This document shows, one piece after another, positions 54,542-64,000 of a stretch of 64,000 nt of DNA. The stretch's first letter is position 1; each line of letters opens with the position of its first letter. The position numbers and the translations under genes are program-made. The notes beneath the pieces were generated by a model, which saw only the letters and a program-made list of their open reading frames with translations, did not search any database and had not been told where the DNA came from. The DNA comes from Chamaelirium japonicum (taxonomy: Eukaryota; Streptophyta; Magnoliopsida; Liliales; Melanthiaceae): positions 49,275,594 through 49,339,593 of the forward strand of contig OX393550.1 in NCBI GenBank assembly GCA_947650365.1, in the 5' to 3' direction.

Positions 54542-55104
54542 TCATCTTTCCGCCCAGAACCCATGAAAGCCTAGAGGGAAATTCAAGTGCTTTGGCACTT
54601 CGAGTTTCGCTACGACTGCATCATCCTCACCGATTCTCCTCGCATCCAATACCACCAGGTAGCATCTCTGCTTCGAAACCGCATACTGCACCCAAAACGG
54701 AGGAACAGAGCTGAGCAACCAAACGACACAATGAATCAGTAGCAAGCCATGTGAGTGATAGAACCTCTCACCTCGACTACTAGAACATAGCCGTCGTCCT
54801 CCCCGCCGTTCCCGGACTCGTCACCTCTGGGGACGAATATGGGCTCTCCGATGAACCTCCTGCTCCCGGCCCACCACGAAGCCACCGACCCATCGGAACA
54901 GTTGAGCTTCGCCATGGTGTCGAAGGGGAAATGTGGCAAGAATCGTCGAGAACCGGAGGTTGTGCCTGCGTATATGTAAGAGTTCCTGCGACCGGAGTAG
55001 GCCGGATTGATCGCCGGGAAGTCTGCTGGTCTGCTCCATCGTTCCGATAGGTTGGCGACCGAACATCGACCATGCGCACCATCCGCGGCCAGCTCAATTG
55101 ATAT
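54542..55104 (-). CDS. CCD7: Carotenoid cleavage dioxygenase 7, last two exons
   Basis: CCD7 cleaves 9-cis-beta-carotene in plastids in strigolactone synthesis. Two exons are visible: 55104-54772 (after the acceptor CCTCGCCTTAG) and 54685-54542, with a phase-0 GT-AG intron; 158 codons to the stop. Diagnostic stretches are WSRPADFPAINPAYSGRRNS, SGSRRFLPHFPFDTMAKLN, RRFIGEPIFVPRGDE and the C-terminal LEVPKHLNFPLGFHGFWAER, whose GFHG carries the last iron-binding histidine. The other three histidines would be in upstream exons, but no CCD7-like exon is visible between 55105 and 64000. Either the upstream intron is very long and repeat-filled, or this is a 3' fragment. The exons have no stops or frameshifts and are GC-rich, which favours a real or recently lost gene. 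Confidence 0.82.
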
Positions 55105-55189
55105 CTAAGGCGAGGAAAAGCTGCTTAGAGAGAAACCATAACAAAAAAAGCCGCATGTTTGGATACGCTTCGGATCTGGGATTAAGGCT

Positions 55190-55760
55190 ATGCAAAAACC
55201 GACCCGAACCGTCTAACTGAACAGAAACCGATCAAAATTTATCCAAAATAAGCAAACCGAACCGAACCGACTAAACCGATTAAATCGGTTTTGGTTTCGG
55301 GCCCCGAGTATGGAACACTGAACCAAAATAAAAAAAACCGACCCGACTCCGTAAATCATAAACCGAGCGGCCACTGTGCCACCCAGCACTCCGCAGTCTC
55401 CGCAAAGGATGGAGATGGTAGAATACTTTTGTTTCCAGTAAGTGCAAGTATGAAGTAATTATGTTATATCTACAATGCTACAAAAGAGTGAACGTTGGTT
55501 GATTTTGTTTTGAGCTTTCATTTCGGCACTATGTAAGGACACAATCATCCACTGATTTGTGACGAACTGACGATCAAGATTCAAGAGCCAAGGGCTCTAG
55601 CATACCTCACATCAACCGAAACCGAACCGAAAAACGATCATACCGAACCGACAAAAACCGACCATTTCGGTTTCGGTTTTGATTTTTCGAAAACCGAAAA
55701 AAAATAAAACCGACAAAACCAACACCGACATCGACCGACAAAACTGACGCTCACCCCTAA
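55190..55760. repeat. Degenerate AACCGAACCGA repeat blocks
   Basis: Two blocks (55195-55350 and 55615-55755) made of AACCGAACCGAC-like units and the complement CGGTTTCGGTTTTG flank 260 bp of ordinary sequence. They are similar in style to 2554-2807. They may be the ends of one decayed element. Confidence 0.45.
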
Positions 55761-56084
55761 TTCTACAAGCCAAGAATCCCGTAAAAAGATGAAGAGTCTA
55801 TTTGAATACAACCGGATCCCAAATAACGTTTCTTCAAAGAGCCCAAAGAGGCAAAACATGCTTTTGAGAGCCATTTTCTAGAGCCCAAAATCGCAAAAGG
55901 TGCTTCTCCGCTACCAAAACTATACTGTTCCTCCAAGTAGTAGTGCTAATCTACTATATGTATGGCAAAAAACTTTGAAAATTCATGGGTTTTTCTTTAG
56001 CACTAATTTCTTGGGGAATTCAATTCTTGAATAAAACTAGATTTTTTTTGTTCTTCTAAATAGCGCTATTTTAAAAAATTTGGA

Positions 56085-56338
56085 TAAATTACACTCTACC
56101 CCCCTGAAGGTTAGCTCAAAAACACTTAACACCGTGTAATTCATTGTGTCCCAAATCGCTCCCTAAAGTTTGAAATGTTAGCACATTATCACCCCCTTTT
56201 GTCAACAACTTAATTTTCTTATTTGGTGATTTTTATTTGATCAAAACTGAATTGAAGGGAGCAAAATATAGTTTTTTTAACTATAGCAAGATTAAGTGTT
56301 TTTTTAGCTAAACTTTAAGGGGGCAAAGTGTAATTTAA
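56085..56338. mobile_element. MITE with AAATTACACT ends
   Basis: AAATTACACTCTACCCCCCT at the left is inverted at the right (GGGGGCAAAGTGTAATTT), followed by AGCTCAAAAACACTTAA/TTAAGTGTTTTTTTAGCT blocks. Total length is about 254 bp; it is non-coding. Confidence 0.65.
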
Positions 56339-56344
56339 CAAAAA

Positions 56345-56645
56345 AAATATTATAATGGTGGTAGAGGTGGGCAGTGGAGGCCTAAAATCCATACCCGATT
56401 GTCCCTCTCACTTCTGTATAGATTGATTTTTTCACCATGTAATTGAATATGTCGACAAACTGTAGGAAAAAAAAAAAAAGGCAAGCTATACATACCGGTT
56501 ACTCGAATCAAAATCTGAATGGGTATAGGTCGGGTATGGACCCTCACATATCTATACGTGTACGAGTTGGGTATGAAACCTTCCATGCCTCGATGGGCAT
56601 AGTTGTGAGGTAGGATAGGGTCTGACCCGCCAGACCCGTTGCCAC
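56345..56645. repeat. GGGTATGG/CCATACCC-rich degenerate element
   Basis: Contains ATACCCGATT, GGGTATAGGTCGGGTATGG and GGGTCTGACCCGCC blocks; a related segment is at 57925-58110 (CCATACCCGACCCCTACCC). Both look like decayed copies of the same dispersed repeat. The element's ends are not defined. Confidence 0.4.
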
Positions 56646-56813
56646 CCTTAAATAGCATGAAGTATTTTCAAAAGTGACTCCTTGACAGCCACGTGGGCGT
56701 TGCAAAGCGCCCAACCACGCCGTCTATCATTTTTATTCCTCATGCCTAGTGAAATTTATAATAGGATTATCGATCACATAATGAGATTTTACGTACTTTT
56801 TTAAGATTAGGAT

Positions 56814-57025
56814 TATTGTTTGACATATAAAAGACGACATCCCAAAGGATGACTTTCATACGTATGAAAGCCGATAGTCGAGCTGTCGGCTTTCGAGTGT
56901 GTAGATAAGAATGACTCCAACAAACTTGTGTACATTATATGAAAGCCGGCATATGGGATAAACATTTTTATACTTAACCTTAATCCAAATATTAATCCCA
57001 CATTGTTAAGTAAACGATAATCCAA
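56814..57025. repeat. Dispersed repeat with CTTAATCCAAAT and GAAAGCCGGCAT motifs
   Basis: Shares ATTATATGAAAGCC, CTTAATCCAAATCTTAA-like and GTTAAGAAGT-like blocks with 58548-58650, 60540-60670 and 61651-61860. It is non-coding and the family is unnamed here. Confidence 0.4.
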
Positions 57026-57252
57026 TTACCTGTATATTGGATATGAAGAAAAAAGGACAACCAACGTAGCGGACCAATTTATGGCACTGTATCGCCACAT
57101 GGCTGTTAGATGACAACTTTTAAAATTACTTTATGACAAGTAACATTATAATAATTAGGAAGACCTAGCCTTAAATCCTGTTAGCAGATGTTATATTAGC
57201 TAAAGAACAAGCAATTTTTCAATATTGCATGAAGTCCCATCTTAACAGCACG

Positions 57253-57783
57253 TGTTACAGTAAGTCCCCCACCCTTCTTTGACCCCTTCAAATGATAAAA
57301 TTGTCCCTCCAATTCGTCTCCAGCAAGAGTATCCGTTCATTTCTAGCAATGAGATCAATTCGTCTCCAGCAAAAGTATCAATTCACCGGTTGACATTGTG
57401 CATGTAGCGGTTGCTATAATGATTTAACTGTAGTTGCTACAGTGAATTAACTGTAGCAATATTATCAATTCAGCTAATTGGTACTCTTTCCAAACCGAAT
57501 TGATATTGTTGCTATAGTAAAATCACTATAGCAACTATGGTGAAATCACTGTATCAACAATGTCATTTCGGCTAATTGGTACTCTTACCAAACAAAATTG
57601 ATATTATTACAATAATGATTTCACTGTAGCAGCTATAATGAAATCGTTATAGCAATAATATCAATTCGACTAATTGATACTCTTACCAAACCGAATTGAC
57701 TCTTGCTGAAGGAAAAATGGAGGACACTTTTGTCATTTAAAGGGTTGAAAAAGTCAACATTTTGGTTGGGGACTTGTTGTACA
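57253..57783. mobile_element. Foldback element with internal tandem repeats
   Basis: Ends ACAGTAAGTCCCCCACCC and the complement of GGTTGGGGACTTGTTGT are inverted, each followed by CCCTTCAAATGATAAAA-like and GTCCTCCA blocks. Between them are about three tandem copies of a 110-115 bp unit containing GCTAATTGGTACTCTTACCA and paired TGCTATAG/CTATAGCA sequences. Confidence 0.6.
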
Positions 57784-57924
57784 AACATGTATTTGGGATG
57801 GATTTTAGACTAAACCCAAATGTCGTATTTCCTTTAGCTAATATATCATCTCCTACTACGACCTAACTCATACTATTCCTAATAATTATTTTAACTAATG
57901 CTATTTAAAAAAGAAACACATTAA

Positions 57925-58110
57925 GCAACTATGGATGCCAACAGATTTGGGTCGGGTCGAACCCTACCCTGACCCATACCCATAGGAACATACCCAATCA
58001 GGTACGGCAAGCTCCATACCCGACCCCTACCCATTCGGATTTTCACGTTTTGGCTTGGGTTTTGGGTATGAATTGGGTATAATTTAACAACTTTTTTTTT
58101 CTCTACAACA
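57925..58110. repeat. GGGTATGG/CCATACCC-rich repeat, second copy
   Basis: Related to 56345-56645: GGGTCGGGTCGAACCCTACC, then CCATACCCATAGG and TTGGGTATGAATTGGGTAT. Non-coding. Confidence 0.4.
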
Positions 58111-58165
58111 TGCAATGGATTTTTATTATATTTATTTTAGTAGGGTATGAGTTCAGATAGAATTT

Positions 58166-58456
58166 GAATGTCACTAGTGATGTTTGATATGTCACTAGAG
58201 AGATTCAAAATATCAGTCGTGAGATTCAAAGGCAGGTTGGTGATTAGGTTGGCTATTGAGTTGGTTAAATAGTAATTTTTTACACAGAATGTCACTAGTG
58301 ATGTTTCATATGACACTAGTGACTTTCAAAATGTCAAAGTCAACACCATCACAAACCTGCCTATGTTGCCAGCTGCTCATTGGCTTTTGAATCTCAGTAA
58401 TGAGATTTTGAAAGTCACTAGTGTCGTATAAAGCATCACTAGTGACATTTTGTGCA
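58166..58456. mobile_element. Foldback repeat built on GTCACTAGTGATG
   Basis: ACAGAATGTCACTAGTGATG (58275) and AGCATCACTAGTGACATTTT (about 58434) are inverted and extend through GACACTAGTGACTTTCAAAA and its complement. A further direct copy starts at 58166. Confidence 0.6.
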
Positions 58457-59186
58457 AGTGCTGCCCAATGACGAACAACCACCTAGACAAGTTGGTGTTG
58501 GGGTTGGGGTTGGTTAAATAACTGGAATACATCATTCGGGATGCCTTGGTATGCGTAACACATTAATCCCAACTTTAATCCAAATCCCGACCTTAATCCT
58601 ACCTCGTTAAGAAGTTGTCATTCTAAATGCCAGCTTTATAAGAAAAAAATAAAAGGGCTAATGTGTCTAGTCCCTAACAATAGATTGGTTCGGTGAACAG
58701 GACCGTCAAGAGTAGCTTTAGCCCAAGGTCCCTGTCCGACAAATCCGTTCAGTGTAAATGATTGACATTTTTGCCTGAATTCCCAAAATATCCTCACCTT
58801 ACAACATGTAGCAGAGAAAGAATCTGATACCAGCTTTGGCGGTAGAGGGCACAAGCAACCATGGCCTCAAGTCGCAGTTGCTCGTCGCCGTCGCAGCCCT
58901 GGTGGCGGCGAGCAGCTGTGGTTTAGGGTTCCTAGGTCTAGGTTTCATAACATGGCCTATAGATCTTAGGTTTTAGGGTTCGGTTTTGGATTTCTAGGAC
59001 TAGGGTTCATCTCATGGCATATAGATCTTAGGTTTTATGGTTCAGTTTAGGTTTTAGGGTTCCAGATTAGGTTCTGTCGGTTTTAGAGGAGTGTGGAGTA
59101 CTTTTGTCTCCTGGATTGTCTATCCTATAGCTAAAACCGATCTCTTGTCAGGAACTGGTCGCTAAGTCCCCCAAAAATAAATGAGC

Positions 59187-59527
59187 CTGCGTGGGGGCAC
59201 TTTGCGGCATTGCCTCACTACGTAGCTATCAGAGTGCTACCTTCCGAATACTTATTGAAATAATTATTTAGATAACATCATTTAAGTAATATTTTAATTT
59301 TAAACAATTTTCCACATTCTAATTATGTATTAGGTACTTCTAGAATGGCAAGTTAATATTTTGCAAATGGACATGACATATTGCAACCATATAACAAAAC
59401 ATAGTTTTCAATTTTTTAAAAATAATGTTAATATAAAAAATTAAATAATAGAGAATGGAAATTTTTTTTAAAATATCACTCTGGCAGCCACGTTGAAAGA
59501 TGGCACCGTAAAGCACCCGTTACGCCA
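59187..59527. mobile_element. MITE with imperfect 55 bp inverted ends
   Basis: GCGTGGGGGCACTTTGCGGC at the left corresponds to the complement of CGTAAAGCACCCGTTACGCC at the right, then TAGCTATCAGAGTGCTACCT to ATCACTCTGGCAGCCACG. The AT-rich interior is non-coding. A similar GGCTGTCAGAGTGCTAG segment occurs inside the Mutator-like arms (for example 16220). Confidence 0.55.
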
Positions 59528-59550
59528 ACTTTTTTCTTCCATTCTTATAG

Positions 59551-60069
59551 GGAAATTTTATTCATACCCCAAAAATCTATAACTAGCCCCCCCCCCTTCC
59601 ATCCGTTTCACAATAACTTATTCAAATTTTTTAAAATATCATTTATACCCTTATCTTATACCCCACATCCAACTAAAACCTAAAACATAACCTTTTTGTT
59701 ATCGACTGCAATTGGAAAAGAATTACAGTCAAGAATCTCCCGATCGGATTCCTCCAAAGTCCAAATAAGATCTAACCCCTCTAACAATGGGGAAAGAAGA
59801 GGGACATCTCTCTCTCTCTCAACAAATGACAAATAATCAAAATAACCCTCCCCACGTCCCTACACTCTTGGGACTTCAACATCGGAAAGGAATGTGGTAT
59901 GATCAAGATGGGGTGGGCCATTTTAACTGGCGTGTATTCAAGGTGGGGTGTAAGAGGGAAGGGTATTTTTGGGATAGAAATGGGGTATGATCAAAGAAAA
60001 CGGGGTGTGTTCAAGTTTGTTGGAAACGGGGGCTAAATACAGATTTTTGGGGTATGAATAAAATTTTCC
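59551..60069. mobile_element. Non-autonomous element with 42 bp TIRs and 9 bp target duplication
   Basis: GGAAATTTTATTCATACCCC at the left is matched by the complement of GGGGTATGAATAAAATTTTCC at the right, continuing through AAAAATCTRTA and TAGCCCCC. The flanks TTCTTATAG (59542-59550) and TTCTTATAA (60070-60078) form a 9 bp duplication with one mismatch, which points to the Mutator superfamily. The interior is non-coding. Confidence 0.75.
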
Positions 60070-60080
60070 TTCTTATAAGG

Positions 60081-60312
60081 GTTATTTTGACTTTGCCCCC
60101 CAAATATTGCCTTGAATTAGACTTTACCCCCATTCTTTCATCAATTAGACTTTACCGCCCAAAACTAACTATTCCGTCAGCTCACCATCTAAGAGAAAGG
60201 GTGAGCTGACGGAAAAGAAATAAAGTTTTGGGGGATGAGCTGACGGAACAGTTAGTTTTGGGAGGTAAAGTCTAATTCAAGGCAAAATTTGCGGGGCAAA
60301 GTCAAATTAACC
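60081..60312. mobile_element. MITE with GTTATTTTGACTTTGCCCC ends
   Basis: Inverted ends GTTATTTTGACTTTGCCCCC and GGGGCAAAGTCAAATTAAC continue through TTGCCTTGAATTAGACTTTA and its complement. The inner part repeats CCGTCAGCTCA and TGAGCTGACGG hairpin blocks. Confidence 0.75.
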
Positions 60313-60317
60313 TTTTT

Positions 60318-60349
<32 letters not shown>

Positions 60350-60538
60350 TTTGAGATTGGCGGGTGTCCAGAAACCTTTCGGGCAATGGCCCATTTCAGG
60401 CTCGGACTAATCCCTCCGGGAGTGAAGCCCGACCCACTCGGCAATTCCCACTTCACTCCTGGGTAAATCGAGGGGAGGAAGAGTTGAACCCACAACCTCA
60501 TCACCAAAGCATCAGTTGTTTTGCCAACTCTCCCTTCC
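60312..60538 (-). mobile_element. tRNA-derived SINE with long A tail
   Basis: On the minus strand: GGAAGGGAGAGTTGGCAAAA (A-box-like), then a B box TGGGTTCAACTC (about 60481-60492), a tRNA-unrelated region ending CCCGCCAATCTC, and an A-rich tail (T-rich at 60312-60352 on the plus strand). About 190 bp without the tail. Confidence 0.7.
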
Positions 60539-60839
60539 TATAACTAGTAAAGCCGACATTTATAACGTAGGCTTCTATTTGAGTTCCAAATAAACTTTCA
60601 AGATCAGGATTAAGGTTTGACATATCTAAAAGCCACATGCCAAATGTTGTCTTTTATATTTACGAAACATCTCTCACTTTGGGCGAGGGGTCGCATGTTC
60701 GCATGCTGTGGATCGGTGTTAAAATCCTGACGGCTCTAGAATAGACGGTCTCGATAAGTTTCGAATCCTGATCTGTGAGTTGGTACCAGTGGGGTGTTTC
60801 TAGTAGACTGTAGCTGACTACCACAAATTAAAAAAAAAA

Positions 60840-61264
60840 TCTATATAACATGGCACGGCGGTTTTGTGCTGACTAGTCAAAACATAAGCTGACTAGGACA
60901 AGCTGATTGGACAAAAATGAACTGAACAGATCTAACCATTCATTCAAAAATCAACGCACAATCTTTGTTCCCCCGTCAACCAACTCCCTCCCCTTGGTTT
61001 CAAATCCGGATCCATTTAAACTGTACTAAATTCCTAAAATCCCGGTCCATTTAAATTGCACTAAACTTGACCGTTCATCCCGTGATCGTTGCTCGCATCA
61101 ATGGCTATTGACCCGCCTGCTAAAATTTTGGGTGTCCCTATGAATGCCGGTGTTATCGTCAAAAGTGTTTTGTTGCAGCCAAAGGCGGCCCGCTGCAGTG
61201 TCGACATATGTATTGCTGCCGAAGGCGCCCCGCTGCAGTGCCGACAGGCACGGGCATTTACTAG
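60840..61264 (+). mobile_element. Non-autonomous Helitron (first of a tandem pair)
   Basis: 5' end TCTATATAACATGGCACGGC after an A; 3' end with the hairpin GTGCCGACAGGCAC, spacer GGGCATTTA and CTAG (61261-61264) before a T. It fits insertion between A and T without target duplication. The body repeats GCTGACTAG and GGCGSCCCGCTGCAGTG units and has no gene. Confidence 0.78.
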
Positions 61265-61649
61265 TCTATATAACATGCTACGACTATTCAAGCTGATTAG
61301 GACAAAAAGGCACGGGATAGATCTTACCGTCGATCAAGATATGAAGAGACGAAGATAGAGAATTCAATCGGAACAATCTCTCCTGTGTGTGAATATGGCT
61401 CTTTTATAAATCATATTAAAAACCTACTATAAAGATAATAAAAATATACTATAAATATGATAAATATTTATTCAATGGTATTTAATGATCATTTGATGTT
61501 AATTAGTATTTTTTTTTTTGAAAGGTTAATTAGCACTCTCTTTCTAAGTGAATCACATCCCGAAGCCAGCCGCGGTTGTTCGAGTGCCGATAGGCACGTC
61601 GCTGCTGTAGGCAAAAGTTCGAGTGCCGACAAGCACGGACATTTAATAG
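61265..61649 (+). mobile_element. Non-autonomous Helitron (second of a tandem pair)
   Basis: Begins immediately after the first with TCTATATAACATGCTACGAC and ends with the hairpin GTGCCGACAAGCAC, spacer and a degenerate AATAG before T. The two elements are joined head to tail without a spacer. Confidence 0.68.
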
Positions 61650-61650
61650 T

Positions 61651-61860
61651 ATATATACAAAACCCAGCATTTGAGATACCGGCTTCATATGTGTAAGCAA
61701 TCGCTCTTGCATGTGTATTATATGAAAGCCAGCATTTGGGGAGCCGACTTTCATTTACATAAAACCTTAATCCAAATCTTGAACTTTATCCCACCCTATT
61801 AATTAAGAAGTCGACATTCTCATTGCCAGTGCCAGCTTGATTAGACATAAGAAAAAATTA
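61651..61860. repeat. Dispersed repeat copy (CTTAATCCAAAT family)
   Basis: ATTATATGAAAGCCAGCATT, CCTTAATCCAAATCTTGAAC and ATTAAGAAGTCGACATTCT match the segment at 56814-57025. Non-coding. Confidence 0.4.
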
Positions 61861-62192
61861 GTGAGCCTAAGTAACATGCACTATGTGGTGCTTGTTATTG
61901 AGTGTTATTGTTATTATTATTTTGGTTTATCAAGGTGGAAGTATTATTATTTTGCCACATGTTGATGCAAACAAACACCACCACCTGGTCAGGAACAAAG
62001 AAGCCCATCACCCGATGGAGCCACAAAACATCGCAATCTAGGTGGAACCACAGCCGCCACCCCCCGGCGGACCGTACATCCACCACAAACCGCCACCATC
62101 GGCGGAATACAAACCACGTGGTGGTTGTTGAGTGCTAATTTGGAAAATGCTTTTATCCCACCATGTTGGTTTGCCTTTTTTTTCATTATATT
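61861..62192. other. Intergenic stretch with a weak hairpin, no gene
   Basis: GTGGTGCTTGTTATTGAGTG-like sequence near 61885 and CGTGGTGGTTGTTGAGTGC near 62115 are loosely related. A GC-rich patch with CCACCCCCCGGCGG lies at 62058. Nothing else is recognised. Confidence 0.3.
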
Positions 62193-62738
62193 TGTTGGGG
62201 ATGCGATCGCACCAAATGGTCTAAGTGGAATTTCGTCGAACACGTTGCGTGTACCACACCCGGATCGTAGTCGTGCTTGAGAGATAAATCAAACATCACA
62301 CAACAACAAAACACAATCACGAGAGAGAGAGAGAGACAAGGATTTATGTGGTTCACCCAAACGGACTACGTCTATGGGATGAGCTTGTAGCTTGGAACGG
62401 GTTTTTCCAACAATGGTGGCAAGGAACAATAGTGTACACCCAACTCCTGGAACCTTCCACCAACTAGATCTACACCCATATTCTCCTAGGATTAAAAGTT
62501 AGAACCCTAGAACCAACTCCTTCCTTCTCCCTCTTCTTCTTTCTTTTCTTCTTCCTCTCTATTTCTCTCTACTTAGACAAATAGAAGGCAATAAGAAAGA
62601 AAAGAAAAAAAAATGGGAAAGAAGAAATAGCTGAACACACACCCAACAACCATCAAAAGTCATTATATAACTTTCTCTTGGGCCAAAAGAAAGCCCCCAA
62701 TTGGGCCAGGCCCACATGGGGATGGACCCAACTCAACA
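62193..62738 (-). repeat. 3' LTR of the right-hand copia element
   Basis: As read on the plus strand it starts TGTTGGGGATGCGATCGC and ends GACCCAACTCAACA (546 bp). The adjacent purine tract (minus strand GGTCTGGAGGGGGAGAT, 62739-62755) supports the boundary. It includes a (GA)n tract near 62322. Confidence 0.8.
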
Positions 62739-62782
62739 ATCTCCCCCTCCAGACCCATGGAAAGGGAGATGTCGCCTCGATA

Positions 62783-63995
62783 TCAAGTTATACCAATGAG
62801 CACTTGACAGAGCTCGTGCTTATCCTTTATCACGATCTTCGTCAACATGTCTGATGAATTCTTGCTCATATGAATATTCTCGAGCGCCATGTCATCATCT
62901 TCAATTACTTCACAGATCCAATGATAGCGAACATCAATATGCTTTGTACGCATGTGGTACGTCACATTCTTGCTCAACTCAATGGCACTTTGGCTATCAT
63001 AGTGTAGAAAGAAACTCTTTTGCTTCATGCCTAACTCTTGGAGAAAACACTTCAACCATAGAAGCTCTTTTCCAGCTTCGGTGATGACAATATATTCCGC
63101 CTCGGTCGTTGACAAAGCAACACACTTTTGCAACTTAAATTGCCAAGACACGGCTCCCCCTACAAAAGTGAAGACATAACCTGAAGTTGATATCCTCTTG
63201 TCAATATCTCCTGCCATATCCGAATCGGTGTACCCATCCAAAATTGGCTTTGTACCTGCAAGACATAAACGAAACTTCGAAGTACCCACGAAGTACCTCA
63301 AAATCTACTTGATGGTTTACCAATACACATTTTTCGGATTTGCAAGAAATTTGTTCACCATACCAACGACACGAGCTATGTTGGATCGAGTACATACCAG
63401 AACATACATCTAACTTCCCATGACCGACAAGTAGGGAATAGCCGACATCTTCTTCTTGCCCTCTTGATGGTCAGTGACATCTTCAAACTTAGATTTAATG
63501 ACTAGCAATAGGAGTGCTAACCGCTTTGACATTCTTCATATCGAACCTCTCAAGCACCCAGTCAACATAGGCTTCTTGTGACAACCACAACTTGTGCGCC
63601 TTCCGATCTCGCACAATCCTCATACCCAAAATATGTTGTGTTCGTCTAAAGTTTTTCATATCAAAGGACTCAAACAAGTCCGACTTCAACTTGTTAATCA
63701 TGCTCACATCCCGGCCCACAATCAATATATCATCGACATAGAGAAGTAGAATGATAAAGTCGATCACCGTGAAGTACCTAACCTAGACACAATGATCGGC
63801 AAATGTTCTCTTGTACCCTTGATTTATCATGAAGGAGTCAAACTTCTTGTACCATTGCCTCGAAGCTTGCTTGAGGCCATAGAGACTCTTCTTCAACTTG
63901 CACACCAAGTGCTTTTTGTCCTTTACCACGAAACCTTCCGGTTGCGCCATGTAAATCTGCTTATCAATCTCGCCATGAAGAAATACGATCTTCAC
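62783..63995 (-). pseudogene. Copia reverse transcriptase/RNase H, interrupted
   Basis: From 63995 leftwards: MKIVFLHGEIDKQIYMAQPE and YGLKQASRQWYKKFD (reverse transcriptase), a TAG stop near 63782, then LLLYVDDILIVGRD (catalytic YVDD), a stop after TPIASH near 63495, more frame breaks, and RNase H from 63301 (DGYTDSDMAGD; ALSTTEAEY; HYDSQSAIELSK) to the stop at 62783. The breaks show that this copy is inactive. The family is Ty1/copia. Confidence 0.85.
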
Positions 63996-64000
63996 ATTTA

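Larger units (their letters stand above)
62193..64000 (-). mobile_element. Decayed Ty1/copia element, 3' half
   Basis: 3' LTR at 62193-62738 on the left, polypurine tract beside it, and reverse transcriptase/RNase H sequence up to the right edge, all on the minus strand. The 5' part lies outside the window. It is a different lineage from the element at 44388-47266. Confidence 0.85.

Noticed and set aside
61089..61358. 89-codon frame across the tandem Helitrons
   Set aside because: It crosses the junction of two non-coding Helitrons and contains their hairpins.

Overview
This window looks like nuclear DNA of a flowering plant. It holds intron-bearing plant genes: the N-terminal part of alpha-COP, a single-pass membrane protein of unknown function with an 8.5 kb intron, and the last two exons of a carotenoid cleavage dioxygenase 7 homologue. 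The rest is typical plant repeat content: FAR1-type Mutator-like elements, Ty1/copia elements, a TRIM, tRNA-derived SINEs, Helitrons, LINE relics and many MITEs. GC-rich first exons would suit a monocot, but I cannot name the species.

Layout. 1-2.0 kb: 5' part of the alpha-COP gene (minus strand, running off the left edge). 2.5-4.4 kb: small inverted-repeat elements and a SINE. 4.6-31.1 kb: an unbroken train of inverted-repeat elements joined end to end by (TC)n, (TA)n and (GA)n microsatellites. The train includes an 8.9 kb autonomous Mutator-like element (8,691-17,633) with an intact FAR1/MULE transposase gene. A nearly identical mirror copy of most of it lies at 22,664-30,851. The two copies and the sequence between them form a giant palindrome (11,610-28,687, arms of about 8.25 kb) centred on a 3.9 kb foldback element with a 561 bp loop. 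The right copy is a chimera. At a 4 bp GCAC microhomology it switches into a second inverted copy of its own terminal 2,164 bp, so it now carries 2.2 kb terminal inverted repeats. 31.1-37.4 kb: mostly non-coding sequence with Helitron ends and another microsatellite-flanked foldback element.

37.6-52.7 kb: a four-exon plus-strand gene for a conserved plant membrane protein of unknown function. Intron 1 holds a decayed LINE. Intron 2 holds a TRIM, a three-copy pyrimidine-rich tandem repeat, a CACTA fragment, and a very young 2.9 kb copia deletion derivative (130 bp LTRs, gag fused in frame to reverse transcriptase) that landed in a MITE that itself sits beside a (TA)n(GA)n tract. 54.5-55.1 kb: CCD7 3' exons (minus strand). 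55-62 kb: MITE-rich intergenic DNA with two head-to-tail Helitrons. 62.2-64 kb: 3' half of a decayed copia element.

The host genes have unrelated jobs: COPI vesicle coat, an unknown membrane protein, and strigolactone-type carotenoid cleavage. The coherent system in the window is the microsatellite-associated Mutator family. It combines one intact transposase gene, its palindromic duplicate, at least two non-autonomous relatives sharing the terminal motif CGGGRTATGRGCTGACAGC, and several foldback families in the same (TA)n niche.
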